Below are positions 23,392 through 32,458 of a DNA stretch of 64,000 bases, piece after piece. The notes under the pieces were generated by a model. That model made no database searches and was not told the origin of the DNA. It worked only from the letters and a program-made list of their open reading frames with translations. Source of the DNA: an uncultured Acidimicrobiales bacterium (GTDB taxonomy: Bacteria > Actinomycetota > Acidimicrobiia > Acidimicrobiales > SZUA-35); assembly GCA_937922785.1 (NCBI GenBank), contig CALAJQ010000004.1, positions 149,023 through 213,022 of the forward strand, given 5' to 3'. Position numbers and translations under genes: made by a program. Positions within the stretch are counted from its first letter, which is position 1. Each line of letters opens with the position of its first letter.

Positions 23392-24881
23392 GTAAAGGTC
23401 ATCACTCCGTCTTCGATTGGCGCCTTTAAGGCTTTCACATCCGCTGAATAGTTCTGTGGGTTCAGCCATGGCTCACGGTCACCCTGCTTTGGCATCATCG
23501 GCATCATGCGCTGCATATAGCCAGACTCAAAGTCTGCAATCCACGGGAGTTCGGGCATGTTGGCATCAGTGGGTCGCAAGCGTGCCGTGGCCTGCCGAGT
23601 ACCAGTTTCGGCCATGTGCTTGAGCAACCGCACCACAAACGCACAAGTTAGATCCACGCGCAGCGTCCAAGATGCGTTGATATAACCAAAGGTCGAGACC
23701 ATGTTCGGAACATCAGAATAAGCAAGGCCCTTGTAGGTTCGGGTCTGCGAGAAGTCGACGGTGTTGCCATCGACCTTGAAGTCCATTTCACCAACGGTCA
23801 CCAAACGAAGTCCAGTAGCGGTGACGATAATGTCGGCGTCAAGGTGATCCCCCGAGGCCAGCTGGATGCCCTTGGCTGTAAAGCGTTCGATGCGGTCAGT
23901 AACAACCGATGCCTTACCGCTGTTGATGGCCGCAAACAGATCGCCGTCGGGAACGAGACAAAGGCGTTGGTCCCAAGGGTTATAGGTGGGCGTGAAATGG
24001 GTGTCTACGTCATAATCGGGACCCAGGGCCTCCCTGACACCTCCAAGAATCAGTTCCTTTACCTTTTCAGGATCGGTTCTGGTCTTTTTGTAGAAGAACT
24101 GGGACCGGAAGATGTTCTTCTTACGAGTGATGGCATAGGCAGCCCTCTCGGGCAAGACCTTACGCAACCGATTCGCCCACACGTCAGCACCCGGCCTCGC
24201 AACGACGTAACTTGGCGTTCGCTGCAGCATCGTAATGTGCTCGACCTGATCTGACATTGCTGGAACGAGGGTTACCGCCGTGGCCCCTGACCCGATCACC
24301 ACCACCCGTTTACCTGAATAGTCAAGCCCCTCAGGCCATTCCTGCGGGTGAACAATGTCGCCTTCAAAGTCTTGCGATCCAGCGAACTCAGGCTTATGCC
24401 CGTGCTTGTAGCTGTAATAGCCAGCGCACATGAACAAGAAATTGCAGGTGAACTCTGCTTCCCCTGAACCCCCGCCTGGACTGTTTCCCACGCTGGCGGT
24501 CAGAGTCCAAGTCTGGGTTTCGGTGGACCAACTGGCTGCAGAAATTTGATGGTTGTAGCGGATGTGGCTGTCGATGCCGAACTCGCTTGCGGTCTCTTTG
24601 ACATAAGAAAGAATCGCTGGACCATCCGCTATTGACTTGGGGTTAGTCCAAGGCTTGAAGCTGAAGCCAAGCGTGTGCATGTCGCTGTCGGATCGGATCC
24701 CCGGATAACGGAACAAATCCCAAGTGCCACCCATTGAATCGCGGCCCTCAAGAATGGCATAGGAGAGGTCAGGACACTCTTTCTGCAGGTGATAACCAGC
24801 ACCAATCCCCGAGATGCCGGCACCAACGACGATGACGTCAAACTGATTGGTTGCTACTGCTGAATTGTCAATCTGGCTCAC
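23388..24881 (-). CDS. Baeyer-Villiger-type flavin monooxygenase
   Basis: 497 residues from the GTG at 24881; the frame is open upstream, but that part overlaps the divergent gene and looks non-coding. FAD Rossmann motif VIVVGAGISGIGAGYHL near residue 15; GGTWDLFRYPGIRSDSDMHT; the class-defining fingerprint FEGDIVHPQEWP near residue 155; and a second NADPH-binding VVIGSGATAVTLV. It inserts one oxygen next to a ketone or oxidises heteroatoms using NADPH. The substrate is unknown. No obvious operon partners on the same strand. Confidence 0.87.
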   Translation of the reverse strand: MSQIDNSAVATNQFDVIVVGAGISGIGAGYHLQKECPDLSYAILEGRDSMGGTWDLFRYPGIRSDSDMHTLGFSFKPWTNPKSIADGPAILSYVKETASEFGIDSHIRYNHQISAASWSTETQTWTLTASVGNSPGGGSGEAEFTCNFLFMCAGYYSYKHGHKPEFAGSQDFEGDIVHPQEWPEGLDYSGKRVVVIGSGATAVTLVPAMSDQVEHITMLQRTPSYVVARPGADVWANRLRKVLPERAAYAITRKKNIFRSQFFYKKTRTDPEKVKELILGGVREALGPDYDVDTHFTPTYNPWDQRLCLVPDGDLFAAINSGKASVVTDRIERFTAKGIQLASGDHLDADIIVTATGLRLVTVGEMDFKVDGNTVDFSQTRTYKGLAYSDVPNMVSTFGYINASWTLRVDLTCAFVVRLLKHMAETGTRQATARLRPTDANMPELPWIADFESGYMQRMMPMMPKQGDREPWLNPQNYSADVKALKAPIEDGVMTFT

Positions 24882-25005
24882 GACGCAGAACTTAGCTTGA
24901 ACCGGCCACCACAGCCCAAAAACCCTATTCGCAAAAGAACCACAAGAGAATGCTTGGGTTTTGATGTACCTGCGCCGATGATCCATGGCGAAGGAGTTCC
25001 CCACT

Positions 25006-25992
25006 ATGAAACATTCAAAATTCAAGCTCGTTACCCGCAGCGACTTTGACGGCCTGGTTTGTGCAGTGCTTCTGCGCCACCTCGATCTCATTGACGAGAT
25101 CGACTTTGTCCACCCAAAGGACATGCAGGACGGAAAGATCGAGATCACCGATCGAGATATCACGACGAACCTGCCTTATGTCGACGGCGTCCACATCGCA
25201 TTTGATCATCACCACTCCGAGACAATTCGAAACAAGGCAGTCGACAACCACATCATCGACCCTGACGCTCCATCAGCAGCGCGCGTTGTTTGGGACCACT
25301 ACGGAGCCAGTAAGACGTTTCCTGATCGTTGGCTCGGAATGATGGACGCAGTCGACAAGGCCGATGCAGCCCAGTACAACCGCGATGAGATCCTCGACCC
25401 TAAAGGTTGGGATCTTTTGAATTTCATCATGGACCCCCGGACGGGGCTTGGCCGATTTAGAGAATTCCGAATCTCCAACTACGCCCTGATGATGGACCTG
25501 ATCGACTATTGCAAGGATCACACCATCGAAGAGGTTCTGGCCGTACCCGACGTCGTGGAGCGAATCGATCTGTTCTTCGAACACGTTCCACTTGCTCGAG
25601 AACAAATTGTTAGATGCAGCACAGTCTATGAAAATCTTGTGTTGCTGAATTTGCGAGATGAGCAAACCATCTACGCCTGCAACCGGTTCGTTATCTACGC
25701 ACTGTTTCCCGAGTGCAACATCTCCATCCATGAGATGTGGGGCCGCCAGCAACAGAACGTCGTCTTCGCTACCGGTAAATCGATTCTTGACCGAAGCTGC
25801 AAAACTAACGTTGGCGAGCTGATGCTTGCTTATGGCGGAGGCGGCCATCCGGCGGCGGGAACTTGTCAGATCGTCACCAGCCATGCCCACATCGTTAGAG
25901 CAGAACTGATCGAAGAGATAACGGCCAACGAGAAATCGGCTGGCGATGCATCTAGCGACACCGAACGGAAGCTTCTTACAGCATCAGACTGA
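25006..25992 (+). CDS. DHH superfamily phosphoesterase
   Basis: 328 residues from the ATG at 25006, which has AAGGAG ten bases upstream; the ATG at 24985 is therefore less likely. Motif I VTRSDFDGLVCAVLLRHL, the DHH motif within AFDHHHSETIR near residue 67, and the C-terminal DHHA1-like AYGGGGHPAAGTCQI are visible. Related proteins act as RecJ-like nucleases, polyphosphatases or nanoRNA/cyclic dinucleotide hydrolases. The order of motifs fits a small phosphodiesterase rather than RecJ. The substrate is not determinable. Confidence 0.82.
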   Translation: MKHSKFKLVTRSDFDGLVCAVLLRHLDLIDEIDFVHPKDMQDGKIEITDRDITTNLPYVDGVHIAFDHHHSETIRNKAVDNHIIDPDAPSAARVVWDHYGASKTFPDRWLGMMDAVDKADAAQYNRDEILDPKGWDLLNFIMDPRTGLGRFREFRISNYALMMDLIDYCKDHTIEEVLAVPDVVERIDLFFEHVPLAREQIVRCSTVYENLVLLNLRDEQTIYACNRFVIYALFPECNISIHEMWGRQQQNVVFATGKSILDRSCKTNVGELMLAYGGGGHPAAGTCQIVTSHAHIVRAELIEEITANEKSAGDASSDTERKLLTASD

Positions 25993-26093
25993 TGAATCGG
26001 GATGCAAACGGCTTCTTATTTAAGCAGCTATTTCCAGCGTCCTGAACAGGCAGTATGGTCATTTTTGGGCCGTTTCCAGACCGACGCTTTTGA

Positions 26094-26105
26094 TTGTACG
26101 TACAA
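26094..26105. promoter_or_regulatory. Perfect 12-bp palindrome, candidate operator
   Basis: TTGTACGTACAA lies 62 bases before the chosen start of the 2-oxo-acid hydratase-like gene, in the 175-base gap after the DHH gene. The form resembles GntR-type operators, but no GntR gene is in the window. Confidence 0.45.
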
Positions 26106-26167
26106 ATAAGTTTGCCGGAGGCCATATGCTCGTGGCTATTGTGATGATTGCCGAAGGGAAGAACTCA

Positions 26168-27025
26168 ATGAGCATCGACCACCAAGAATGGGCCGAATAC
26201 CTAGACCTAGCACGCACAAAGCGTAAGGAAATAGCGGCCATTACTATCCAGCTGAACTGCTTGGAGGACGCGGATGCTTATGCGATTCAAGACGCTGGCG
26301 TAGCCAACCGGCTCGCCTCCGGTGAGAAGGTCGTAGGGGCAAAGTTGGGTCTGACGTCGGTTGCGATGCAACAGGAGCTTGGCTCAGACGAGCCGATCTT
26401 TGGGTGGCTTACCGACGCCCACGTGGTCGACAATGGCGGCTTAGTTGGCATGGATGAGTTCATACACCCCCGTGTCGAACCTGAGTTGGTGTTCATGATG
26501 GCTGAAGATGTCTCGGGAGAGGACATAACACCACAGGACATTGTTGATGCCACTGAAGTTGTGGTTGGCGGCATCGAGATTCTCGACCCCCGATTTGAAG
26601 CTTTGACCTACAGCAAGAATGACGTCATAGCCGACAACGTCGGGTGTGGTGGAGTGATACTGGGCACCGAGGGAGTTAATCCGCGCGAAACCGATCTGAA
26701 AAGCGTTGGCTGCGTCTTCGAGCTGAACGGCAAGGTCCGCTCCACCACCGCTGGTGCAGCCCTATTGGGAGACCCAGCCATCGGCATAGCAATGCTGGCC
26801 AATCATCTGCACAGGCGGGGCAGCAAGATCGAGGCTGGCTGGATGATCTTTGCCGGATCGCTAAGCAACTCCCTACCCGTTCGGTCCGGCCACGCAGCTC
26901 ACGCCGGGTACTCGCACCTCAGTTCGGTAGATGCACAAATGGTTCCAACTCTGTGCGCCGACGCACCAAGACCCAAAGCAAGCTGGACCAAGCGCTTCCG
27001 CAAACGTGAGACGGTTGCCGGCTAG
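26168..27025 (+). CDS. 2-oxopent-4-enoate hydratase / 4-oxalocrotonate decarboxylase family
   Basis: 285 residues from the ATG at 26168, preceded by GAAGGGAAG; upstream in-frame ATGs at 26126 and 26144 exist. Family blocks include VGAKLGLTSVAMQQELG, HPRVEPELVFMMAEDV with metal-binding Glu residues, and VVGGIEILDPRFE. These enzymes act late in catechol meta-cleavage, hydrating 2-hydroxypentadienoate or decarboxylating 4-oxalocrotonate. No other meta-pathway gene is adjacent, so the exact reaction is open. Convergent with an Lrp regulator gene. Confidence 0.82.
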   Translation: MSIDHQEWAEYLDLARTKRKEIAAITIQLNCLEDADAYAIQDAGVANRLASGEKVVGAKLGLTSVAMQQELGSDEPIFGWLTDAHVVDNGGLVGMDEFIHPRVEPELVFMMAEDVSGEDITPQDIVDATEVVVGGIEILDPRFEALTYSKNDVIADNVGCGGVILGTEGVNPRETDLKSVGCVFELNGKVRSTTAGAALLGDPAIGIAMLANHLHRRGSKIEAGWMIFAGSLSNSLPVRSGHAAHAGYSHLSSVDAQMVPTLCADAPRPKASWTKRFRKRETVAG

Positions 27026-27042
27026 CTGCTGCTTGCATGCGC

Positions 27043-27504
27043 TCAGAACACAAACTTCTGACGAACGTCAAACAGAATCGAGGTGCGTTCTTCGACGACC
27101 CCTTCAATTGAGGAGACACCATCTACGATTACCTGCCGCAAATGCTCGGCGTTTGATGCCAGCACCCTGACACTGATGTCATCGACACCTGACATCAGAT
27201 GGACGGCGACCACCTCGGGCAAAGCCCAAAGGCTGCTGACTACAGACTCGATGACAGTCTGGGTCTTTGGCTGAAGACGAACTGTGACAATGGCTTGCAG
27301 GTGACCACCGACAGCCGCAGGATCGACGTCAGCGTGATAGCCACGAATGATTCCGCGCTTCTCCAAAAGCCTGACGCGCTCCAACGCAGTCGAGGGAGCT
27401 ATCCCAACCGCTTGGGCCAGAGCCTTGTTGGTTTGCCGTGCGTTGTTCTGTAGTGCCGCCAGTATCTGACGGTCAATCTCGTCAATATTTGGTGATTCGA
27501 TCAT
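27043..27504 (-). CDS. Lrp/AsnC family regulator (BkdR-like)
   Basis: 153 residues from the ATG at 27504. The helix-turn-helix IDRQILAALQNNARQTNKAL then AQAVGIAPSTALERVRLLE is at the N-terminus, with the RAM domain from about residue 70. It is divergent from the branched-chain 2-oxo-acid dehydrogenase operon with a 13-bp palindrome in between, the arrangement seen for BkdR. Leucine, isoleucine or valine or their keto acids are plausible effectors. Confidence 0.88.
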   Translation of the reverse strand: MIESPNIDEIDRQILAALQNNARQTNKALAQAVGIAPSTALERVRLLEKRGIIRGYHADVDPAAVGGHLQAIVTVRLQPKTQTVIESVVSSLWALPEVVAVHLMSGVDDISVRVLASNAEHLRQVIVDGVSSIEGVVEERTSILFDVRQKFVF

Positions 27505-27508
27505 TGAA

Positions 27509-27521
27509 CGAATAATATTCG
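27509..27521. promoter_or_regulatory. 13-bp palindrome between Lrp gene and bkd operon
   Basis: CGAATAATATTCG is a perfect palindrome around a central A, in the 57-base divergent promoter. Its A/T-rich centre with C/G ends is typical of Lrp-family sites, so it probably controls both directions. Confidence 0.55.
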
Positions 27522-27561
27522 ACGCTCTTGATGCAGACCAGCTACTTAGACAGACTGGGGT

Positions 27562-28746
27562 ATGCCCTTCCAACGTTCCTCAAGTGGCGAACATCTCTTC
27601 CTAAGTGATCCTGGCGAGCTGTCAAAGCCAGCAATCGATGTAGCTCCCGACGAGATCGAAGCGATGGCCAAAGGCTGCATCCGGGTGCTGGACCCCGAGG
27701 GGCAAGCTGTCGGGCCTTGGAACCCCGAGGTCAACACCGGTGAGCTTTTGGCCATCTACAAGGCAATGGTGACCACCCGCATCTTCGATTCTCGAATGCT
27801 CATATCTCAACGGCAGGGAAAAACTAGTTTTGCCATCGAGAGCACGGGAGAGGAGGCCATCAGCACGACCATTGCAAAGGTATTGGGGCCCCAAGACATG
27901 GCTTTCCCCACATACCGTCAAGCCGGTTATCTGATTGCCAGGGACTATCCGGTGTTATCGATGATGAACCAGATTTATGGGAACGAGAACGATCCGCTCT
28001 TTGGCACGCGACTTCCGGGTCTCTACTCATCGAGGGAACACGGTTTCTTCACAATCTCCGGTGGTCTAGGCACCCAGGTTCCCCAGGCTGTTGGTTGGGC
28101 GATGGCCACCAAGTTCAAAGAAGAGGACTCAGTTGCGCTTGCCTTTGTTGGCGATGGTTCCACAGCAACCAGCGATCTTCACACCGCAATGACGTTTGCT
28201 TCGTCGTTCATGCCTCCGGTGATCATCGCAATCGTCAACAACCAGTACGCCATATCAACTAACGAAAAAACTGCGCGAGGAATGGCCAGCACCTTCGCTC
28301 AGAGAGGTATTGGGTACGGACTGCCGAGTCTGCGAGTTGACGGTAACGACGTGCTTGGCGTGATGTCGGTGACCAAGTGGGCAAGGGATCGGGCTCTCGC
28401 CGGGTACGGACCAACTGTGATCGAATATCTCACCTACCGGGCCGGCGCTCACTCGACCAGCGACGATCCAACTCGCTATCGACCCAAGGACGAATACTCA
28501 AGCTTCCCATTGGGTGACCCAATAGACCGGCTTGAGAAACACCTTGAATCCGTTGGCGTTAATCAGGATGTGCTCGGCCAAATCGGAACCGACGCAGAGG
28601 CCTTTATCGCGGCTACCAACGCCGAGGCTGAAGCGGCGGGAACCATTACTACCCACGCTCCGCCATCGATAGCTAAGGCGTTCGAGGTGGTCTATGAACA
28701 CATGCCCCAGCACCTACAGCTCCAACGATCTGAGGCTGGCTTCTAA
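27562..28746 (+). CDS. bkdA: 2-oxo-acid dehydrogenase E1 alpha subunit (branched-chain type)
   Basis: 394 residues. The thiamine diphosphate motif begins GDGSTATSDLHTAM and ends VNNQYAIST; STGEEAISTTIAKVLG and FPTYRQAG are E1alpha signatures, and RAGAHSTSDDPTRYRP is typical of branched-chain/pyruvate E1alpha. It decarboxylates a 2-oxo acid and passes the acyl group to E2. First gene of an E1alpha-E1beta-E2-E3 operon; its stop overlaps the start of E1beta (TAATG). The linked Lrp regulator favours branched-chain oxo acids over pyruvate. Confidence 0.9.
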   Translation: MPFQRSSSGEHLFLSDPGELSKPAIDVAPDEIEAMAKGCIRVLDPEGQAVGPWNPEVNTGELLAIYKAMVTTRIFDSRMLISQRQGKTSFAIESTGEEAISTTIAKVLGPQDMAFPTYRQAGYLIARDYPVLSMMNQIYGNENDPLFGTRLPGLYSSREHGFFTISGGLGTQVPQAVGWAMATKFKEEDSVALAFVGDGSTATSDLHTAMTFASSFMPPVIIAIVNNQYAISTNEKTARGMASTFAQRGIGYGLPSLRVDGNDVLGVMSVTKWARDRALAGYGPTVIEYLTYRAGAHSTSDDPTRYRPKDEYSSFPLGDPIDRLEKHLESVGVNQDVLGQIGTDAEAFIAATNAEAEAAGTITTHAPPSIAKAFEVVYEHMPQHLQLQRSEAGF

Positions 28747-29762
28747 TGGCAAAGATGACGATGATTCAAGCCATCCGCGATGCGCACAACGTTGCGATGG
28801 AACGAGACAACACCGTTGTGGTGTTTGGCGAAGATGTGGGCGCCTTCGGCGGTGTGTTCCGGTGTACCGAGGGCCTACAAGAAACCTTCGGCGAAGATCG
28901 CTGTTTTGATACACCCATAAACGAGTTAGGCATCGTCGCCACGGCGGTCGGTATGGCGGCTGCGGGGCTTAGGCCGGTTGCTGAAATTCAGTTCTCCGAT
29001 TACATGTATCCGGGATATGACCAGATAGTTTCCGAGGCCGCTCGCATGCGGTCTCGTTCCGCTGGCGACTTCACAGCCCCTTTGGTTGTCCGAATGCCAG
29101 TTGGCGGCGGCATCTTCGGAGCCAACTGCCATAGCCAGAGCCCGGAAGCTTTGTTCGCTCACGTCGCCGGACTAACAAGCGTGATTCCGTCCAACCCTTA
29201 CGACGCAAAGGGGCTGCTGCTGAGTGCCATTGAATCGAACGATCCGGTGGTATTTATGGAACCTAAGCGCCTTTACAACGGCCCGTTCGATGGGGATCAC
29301 GAAGCCCCAATCCAACCGTGGCGAAGCCATGAACTTGGCGAAGTCCCTGAAGGGCATTACACGGTGCCTATTGGAACCGCGGCTATCGCCCGGGCGGGAA
29401 CTCAGGTGACCGTGCTCGCCTACGGAACGATGGTTCATGTTGCTCAGAAGGCTGTGGTCGATGCCGGAATCGACGCTGAGATCGTTGACCTAAGGACGAT
29501 CGTGCCTCTCGACATTGAGACGATTGTTAACTCTGTGAACAAAACGGGCCGGTGCGTAGTTGTACACGAGGCCACCAAGACCGCCGGGTTTGGAGCCGAA
29601 CTTGTGGCCACTGTTATGGAGCACTGTTTCTATTCCCTTGAGGCGCCGATTGTTCGTGTGACCGGCTGGGACATGCCCTATCCCCACGCTCAGGAGTGGG
29701 ACTATTTTATTTCGCCTCAGCGGATCACTGATGGCCTCTATGCAGCCTTAAGGGACGACTGA
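28746..29762 (+). CDS. bkdB: 2-oxo-acid dehydrogenase E1 beta subunit
   Basis: 338 residues, standard length. Transketolase-type pyrimidine-binding and C-terminal domains are visible: VVFGEDVGAFGGVFRCTEGL, TPINELGIVATAVGMAA, EIQFSDYMYPGYDQI and the C-terminal DLRTIVPLD segment. It completes the heterotetrameric E1. The stop overlaps the ATG of the E2 gene. Confidence 0.92.
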   Translation: MAKMTMIQAIRDAHNVAMERDNTVVVFGEDVGAFGGVFRCTEGLQETFGEDRCFDTPINELGIVATAVGMAAAGLRPVAEIQFSDYMYPGYDQIVSEAARMRSRSAGDFTAPLVVRMPVGGGIFGANCHSQSPEALFAHVAGLTSVIPSNPYDAKGLLLSAIESNDPVVFMEPKRLYNGPFDGDHEAPIQPWRSHELGEVPEGHYTVPIGTAAIARAGTQVTVLAYGTMVHVAQKAVVDAGIDAEIVDLRTIVPLDIETIVNSVNKTGRCVVVHEATKTAGFGAELVATVMEHCFYSLEAPIVRVTGWDMPYPHAQEWDYFISPQRITDGLYAALRDD

Positions 29763-31000
29763 TGGGAACATTCAAAATCAAGCTGCCAGACGTAGGCGAA
29801 GGCGTCGCCGAAGCCGAGGTTGTTGTTTGGATGGTTGCGGTTGGCGACACCGTTGCTGCCGATCAGCCCGTGGCCGAAGTAATGACTGACAAAGCCAGTG
29901 TTGAGATTTATGCACCGGTTGCTGGCACAGTAAGCACGCTAAACGGAGAGCCCGGTGATTTCATCGCAGTGGGTTCAGATCTAATGACGTTGGCCGTAGA
30001 AGGCGACGCAGAAATCACCGAACCCCGACCAACAGCGAACCCGACCAAAGACCCGGGACCCACGCGGCCTCCGTGGCCGGGGAACGGCAAAAACAGCAGC
30101 GCCCCGCTGGCGTCGCCTGCGGTTCGGAGGCGTGCTCGTGACAACTTTGTCAGTCTCATCGATGTGCCTGGGTCTGGCCCGGCGGGACGTATCAGCCAGG
30201 CCGACCTTGACCTCTACCTAGCCGGCGGGCCAACAGTCCCAGCAGGCGCACAGCCCGCTGCCTCTTCCGGCCCACAGGACACCCCGTTCAGTGGTATCGC
30301 TGACGCAGACTCAGAAGAGGTTCGAGTCATCGGACTTCGTCGCCGCATCGCACAGCAGATGGCTGAGTCGAAGCGTCGCATCCCCCACTTCTCCTACGTC
30401 GAAGAGATCGACGTCACCGCTCTGGAAGACCACAGGAAAGAACAAAACGCATCAGCAAGCGAAGGTGCCCCGAAGCTAACAGTGTTGCCTTATCTGATCA
30501 CTGCGCTGGCCGCCGCGCTGAAGCAGCATCCAGAGATGAATGCTCGATTTGATGACTCTTCCGGAGTTATTCACCGGTACAAGAACCTACATTGCGGCGT
30601 GGCTGCCCAAACACCAAAAGGCTTGACGGTTCCGGTTATCCGCAACGCTGACCAACTCGACGTGTATGAGTTAGCAGCCGAAGTAGCCCGGCTTGGAAAC
30701 GGTGCTCGTGACGGCAGCCTCGCTGCTGAGGAGCTACGTGGCGCCTCGATCACCATTTCCAGTCTGGGGCCCTTAGGCGGAGTTGTTACCACGCCAGTTA
30801 TCAACCATCCCGAGGTGGCGATTCTGGGAGTAAACAAGATCGTCGAGCGGCCCGTCGTTGTTGATGGCCAAATCGTGATTCGGAAGATGATGAACCTGTC
30901 GGGCTCTTTCGATCATCGCGCCGTGGACGGAATGGACGCCGCCATGTTCGTCCAAGCTATTAAGGCCGAGCTAGAGAAAGTCGGCAACGACGGTGACTGA
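29762..31000 (+). CDS. bkdC: Dihydrolipoamide acyltransferase (E2)
   Basis: 412 residues. N-terminal lipoyl domain with the modified lysine in MTDKASVEIYAP near residue 44, a Pro-rich linker, one peripheral subunit-binding domain (ASPAVRRRARDN then GRISQADLDLYL, about 118-155), another linker, and the acyltransferase domain with the catalytic FDHRAVDGMDAAMF near residue 382. It transfers the acyl group to CoA. A single lipoyl domain is normal for branched-chain E2. Overlaps the E3 start by 8 bp. Confidence 0.92.
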   Translation: MGTFKIKLPDVGEGVAEAEVVVWMVAVGDTVAADQPVAEVMTDKASVEIYAPVAGTVSTLNGEPGDFIAVGSDLMTLAVEGDAEITEPRPTANPTKDPGPTRPPWPGNGKNSSAPLASPAVRRRARDNFVSLIDVPGSGPAGRISQADLDLYLAGGPTVPAGAQPAASSGPQDTPFSGIADADSEEVRVIGLRRRIAQQMAESKRRIPHFSYVEEIDVTALEDHRKEQNASASEGAPKLTVLPYLITALAAALKQHPEMNARFDDSSGVIHRYKNLHCGVAAQTPKGLTVPVIRNADQLDVYELAAEVARLGNGARDGSLAAEELRGASITISSLGPLGGVVTTPVINHPEVAILGVNKIVERPVVVDGQIVIRKMMNLSGSFDHRAVDGMDAAMFVQAIKAELEKVGNDGD

Positions 31001-32408
31001 GGTTCCGAAGACTAAGACATCTGAGGTTGATGTTGTCGTGATCGGTGCCGGCCCCGGTGGCTATGCGGCTGGAATTCGTTGTGGCCAAGCCGGACTAAAT
31101 ACCGTTGTGATCGACAAGAGTCGATTGGGCGGAACCTGCCTGGTGCGAGGTTGCATCCCGTCCAAGGCCCTAATCCATGCCGCGGAACAATTCGACTCAA
31201 TCTCTCGCCACGCATCAGGACAGGCGAAGCTAGGCATCAATGTTGACTCCCCCAAGATCAACTTCGCCCAAACGAAGGGTTGGAAAGATGGCATTGTCGA
31301 CCAGCTGACTAACGGAGTAGCGGGGCTGCTCAAAGCGGCCGGAGCGAGGACAATCTCCGGCACTGCGACCATCAAGGACGGCAAAACAATCGAAGTGGTC
31401 TCAGCCGAAGGTGATGAAGTCCTAAGGACTAAACACCTGGTCATAGCCACAGGCTCGGCACCAGTTGAGATCCCCGGCCTCGGGTTCGGGGGTAGCGTGC
31501 TGTCTTCAACGGAAGCGCTTGACCTAACCGAAGTCCCTGATCAGCTTGTGGTGGTCGGGGCTGGCTACATCGGCTTGGAGCTCGGCACCGCTTTCTTGAA
31601 GTTGGGTTCGGAAGTCACGTTCGTCGAGATGGCTGATTCGATCCTTCCCGCCTACGACAACGAGCTGACGGCCCCGGTTGCCCGCTATCTGAAACGTAAG
31701 GGAGCGAAGTTCCACTTTGGTGCCAAGGCAAGCACGTTCGATTCTGAGCAGAGCCTGCTAAGGGTGATGAAGGCTGACGGGTCAGGAACAGAACTCAGTG
31801 CCGACAGGGTGCTGGTTACCGTGGGCCGTAAGGCGCTCACTAAAGGATTTGGCCTTGAGAACCTAAACCTCAAACTTGAGGGCGACTTTGTTCAGGTTGA
31901 CCGAAGCTGCCAGACTTCTGTCTCAGGCGTATACGCCATCGGCGACATCACTGGTGAACCGATGCTGGCTCATCGGGCAACCGCCCAAGCTGAAGTTGTT
32001 GCCGAAGCGATAGCTGGGAAGCGATCGGCCTTCGACCCCGTTGCCATACCGGCGGTGGTCTTTACAGATCCTGAAATAGTTGTTGTGGGCCTAAGTCCAC
32101 AAGAAGCACTCGCTCAAGACCCTGGCTCGACCGCCGCCAAATTTCCGCTCCGGGCCAATGGACGGACGCTCAGCATCGAGGGCAACGGCTTCGGGTTTGT
32201 CCGCGTAGTTGCTGGCGGTGATGGCCGCGTTCTTGGCGTGCAGATTGTTGGATCCCACGTTGCAGAGCTGCAAGCCGCGGCGGTGACTGCAGTCGAAATG
32301 GGAGCCACGGTCCAGGACCTAGTTCACATAATTCAGGCTCATCCCTCGCTGGGCGAAGCAATTACCGAAGCCGCTCTTGGGATCTACTCGCAAGCACTTC
32401 ACATCTAA
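30993..32408 (+). CDS. lpd: Dihydrolipoamide dehydrogenase (E3)
   Basis: 471 residues from GTG. FAD motif VIGAGPGGYAAGIRCGQAG near residue 17, redox-active disulfide in GGTCLVRGCIPSKAL, NAD-binding VVGAGYIGLELGTAF, AIGDITGEPMLAHRA and the C-terminal QAHPSLGEAITEA with the catalytic His/Glu pair (Ser where Thr is more common). It reoxidises the E2 lipoamide with NAD+. Its operon position suggests an E3 dedicated to this complex. Confidence 0.93.
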   Translation: MTEVPKTKTSEVDVVVIGAGPGGYAAGIRCGQAGLNTVVIDKSRLGGTCLVRGCIPSKALIHAAEQFDSISRHASGQAKLGINVDSPKINFAQTKGWKDGIVDQLTNGVAGLLKAAGARTISGTATIKDGKTIEVVSAEGDEVLRTKHLVIATGSAPVEIPGLGFGGSVLSSTEALDLTEVPDQLVVVGAGYIGLELGTAFLKLGSEVTFVEMADSILPAYDNELTAPVARYLKRKGAKFHFGAKASTFDSEQSLLRVMKADGSGTELSADRVLVTVGRKALTKGFGLENLNLKLEGDFVQVDRSCQTSVSGVYAIGDITGEPMLAHRATAQAEVVAEAIAGKRSAFDPVAIPAVVFTDPEIVVVGLSPQEALAQDPGSTAAKFPLRANGRTLSIEGNGFGFVRVVAGGDGRVLGVQIVGSHVAELQAAAVTAVEMGATVQDLVHIIQAHPSLGEAITEAALGIYSQALHI

Positions 32409-32458
32409 GGGCTTTCAGTCATCTACCTCTTGCCTTGGCAAACTTCGTCGCCTAGACC

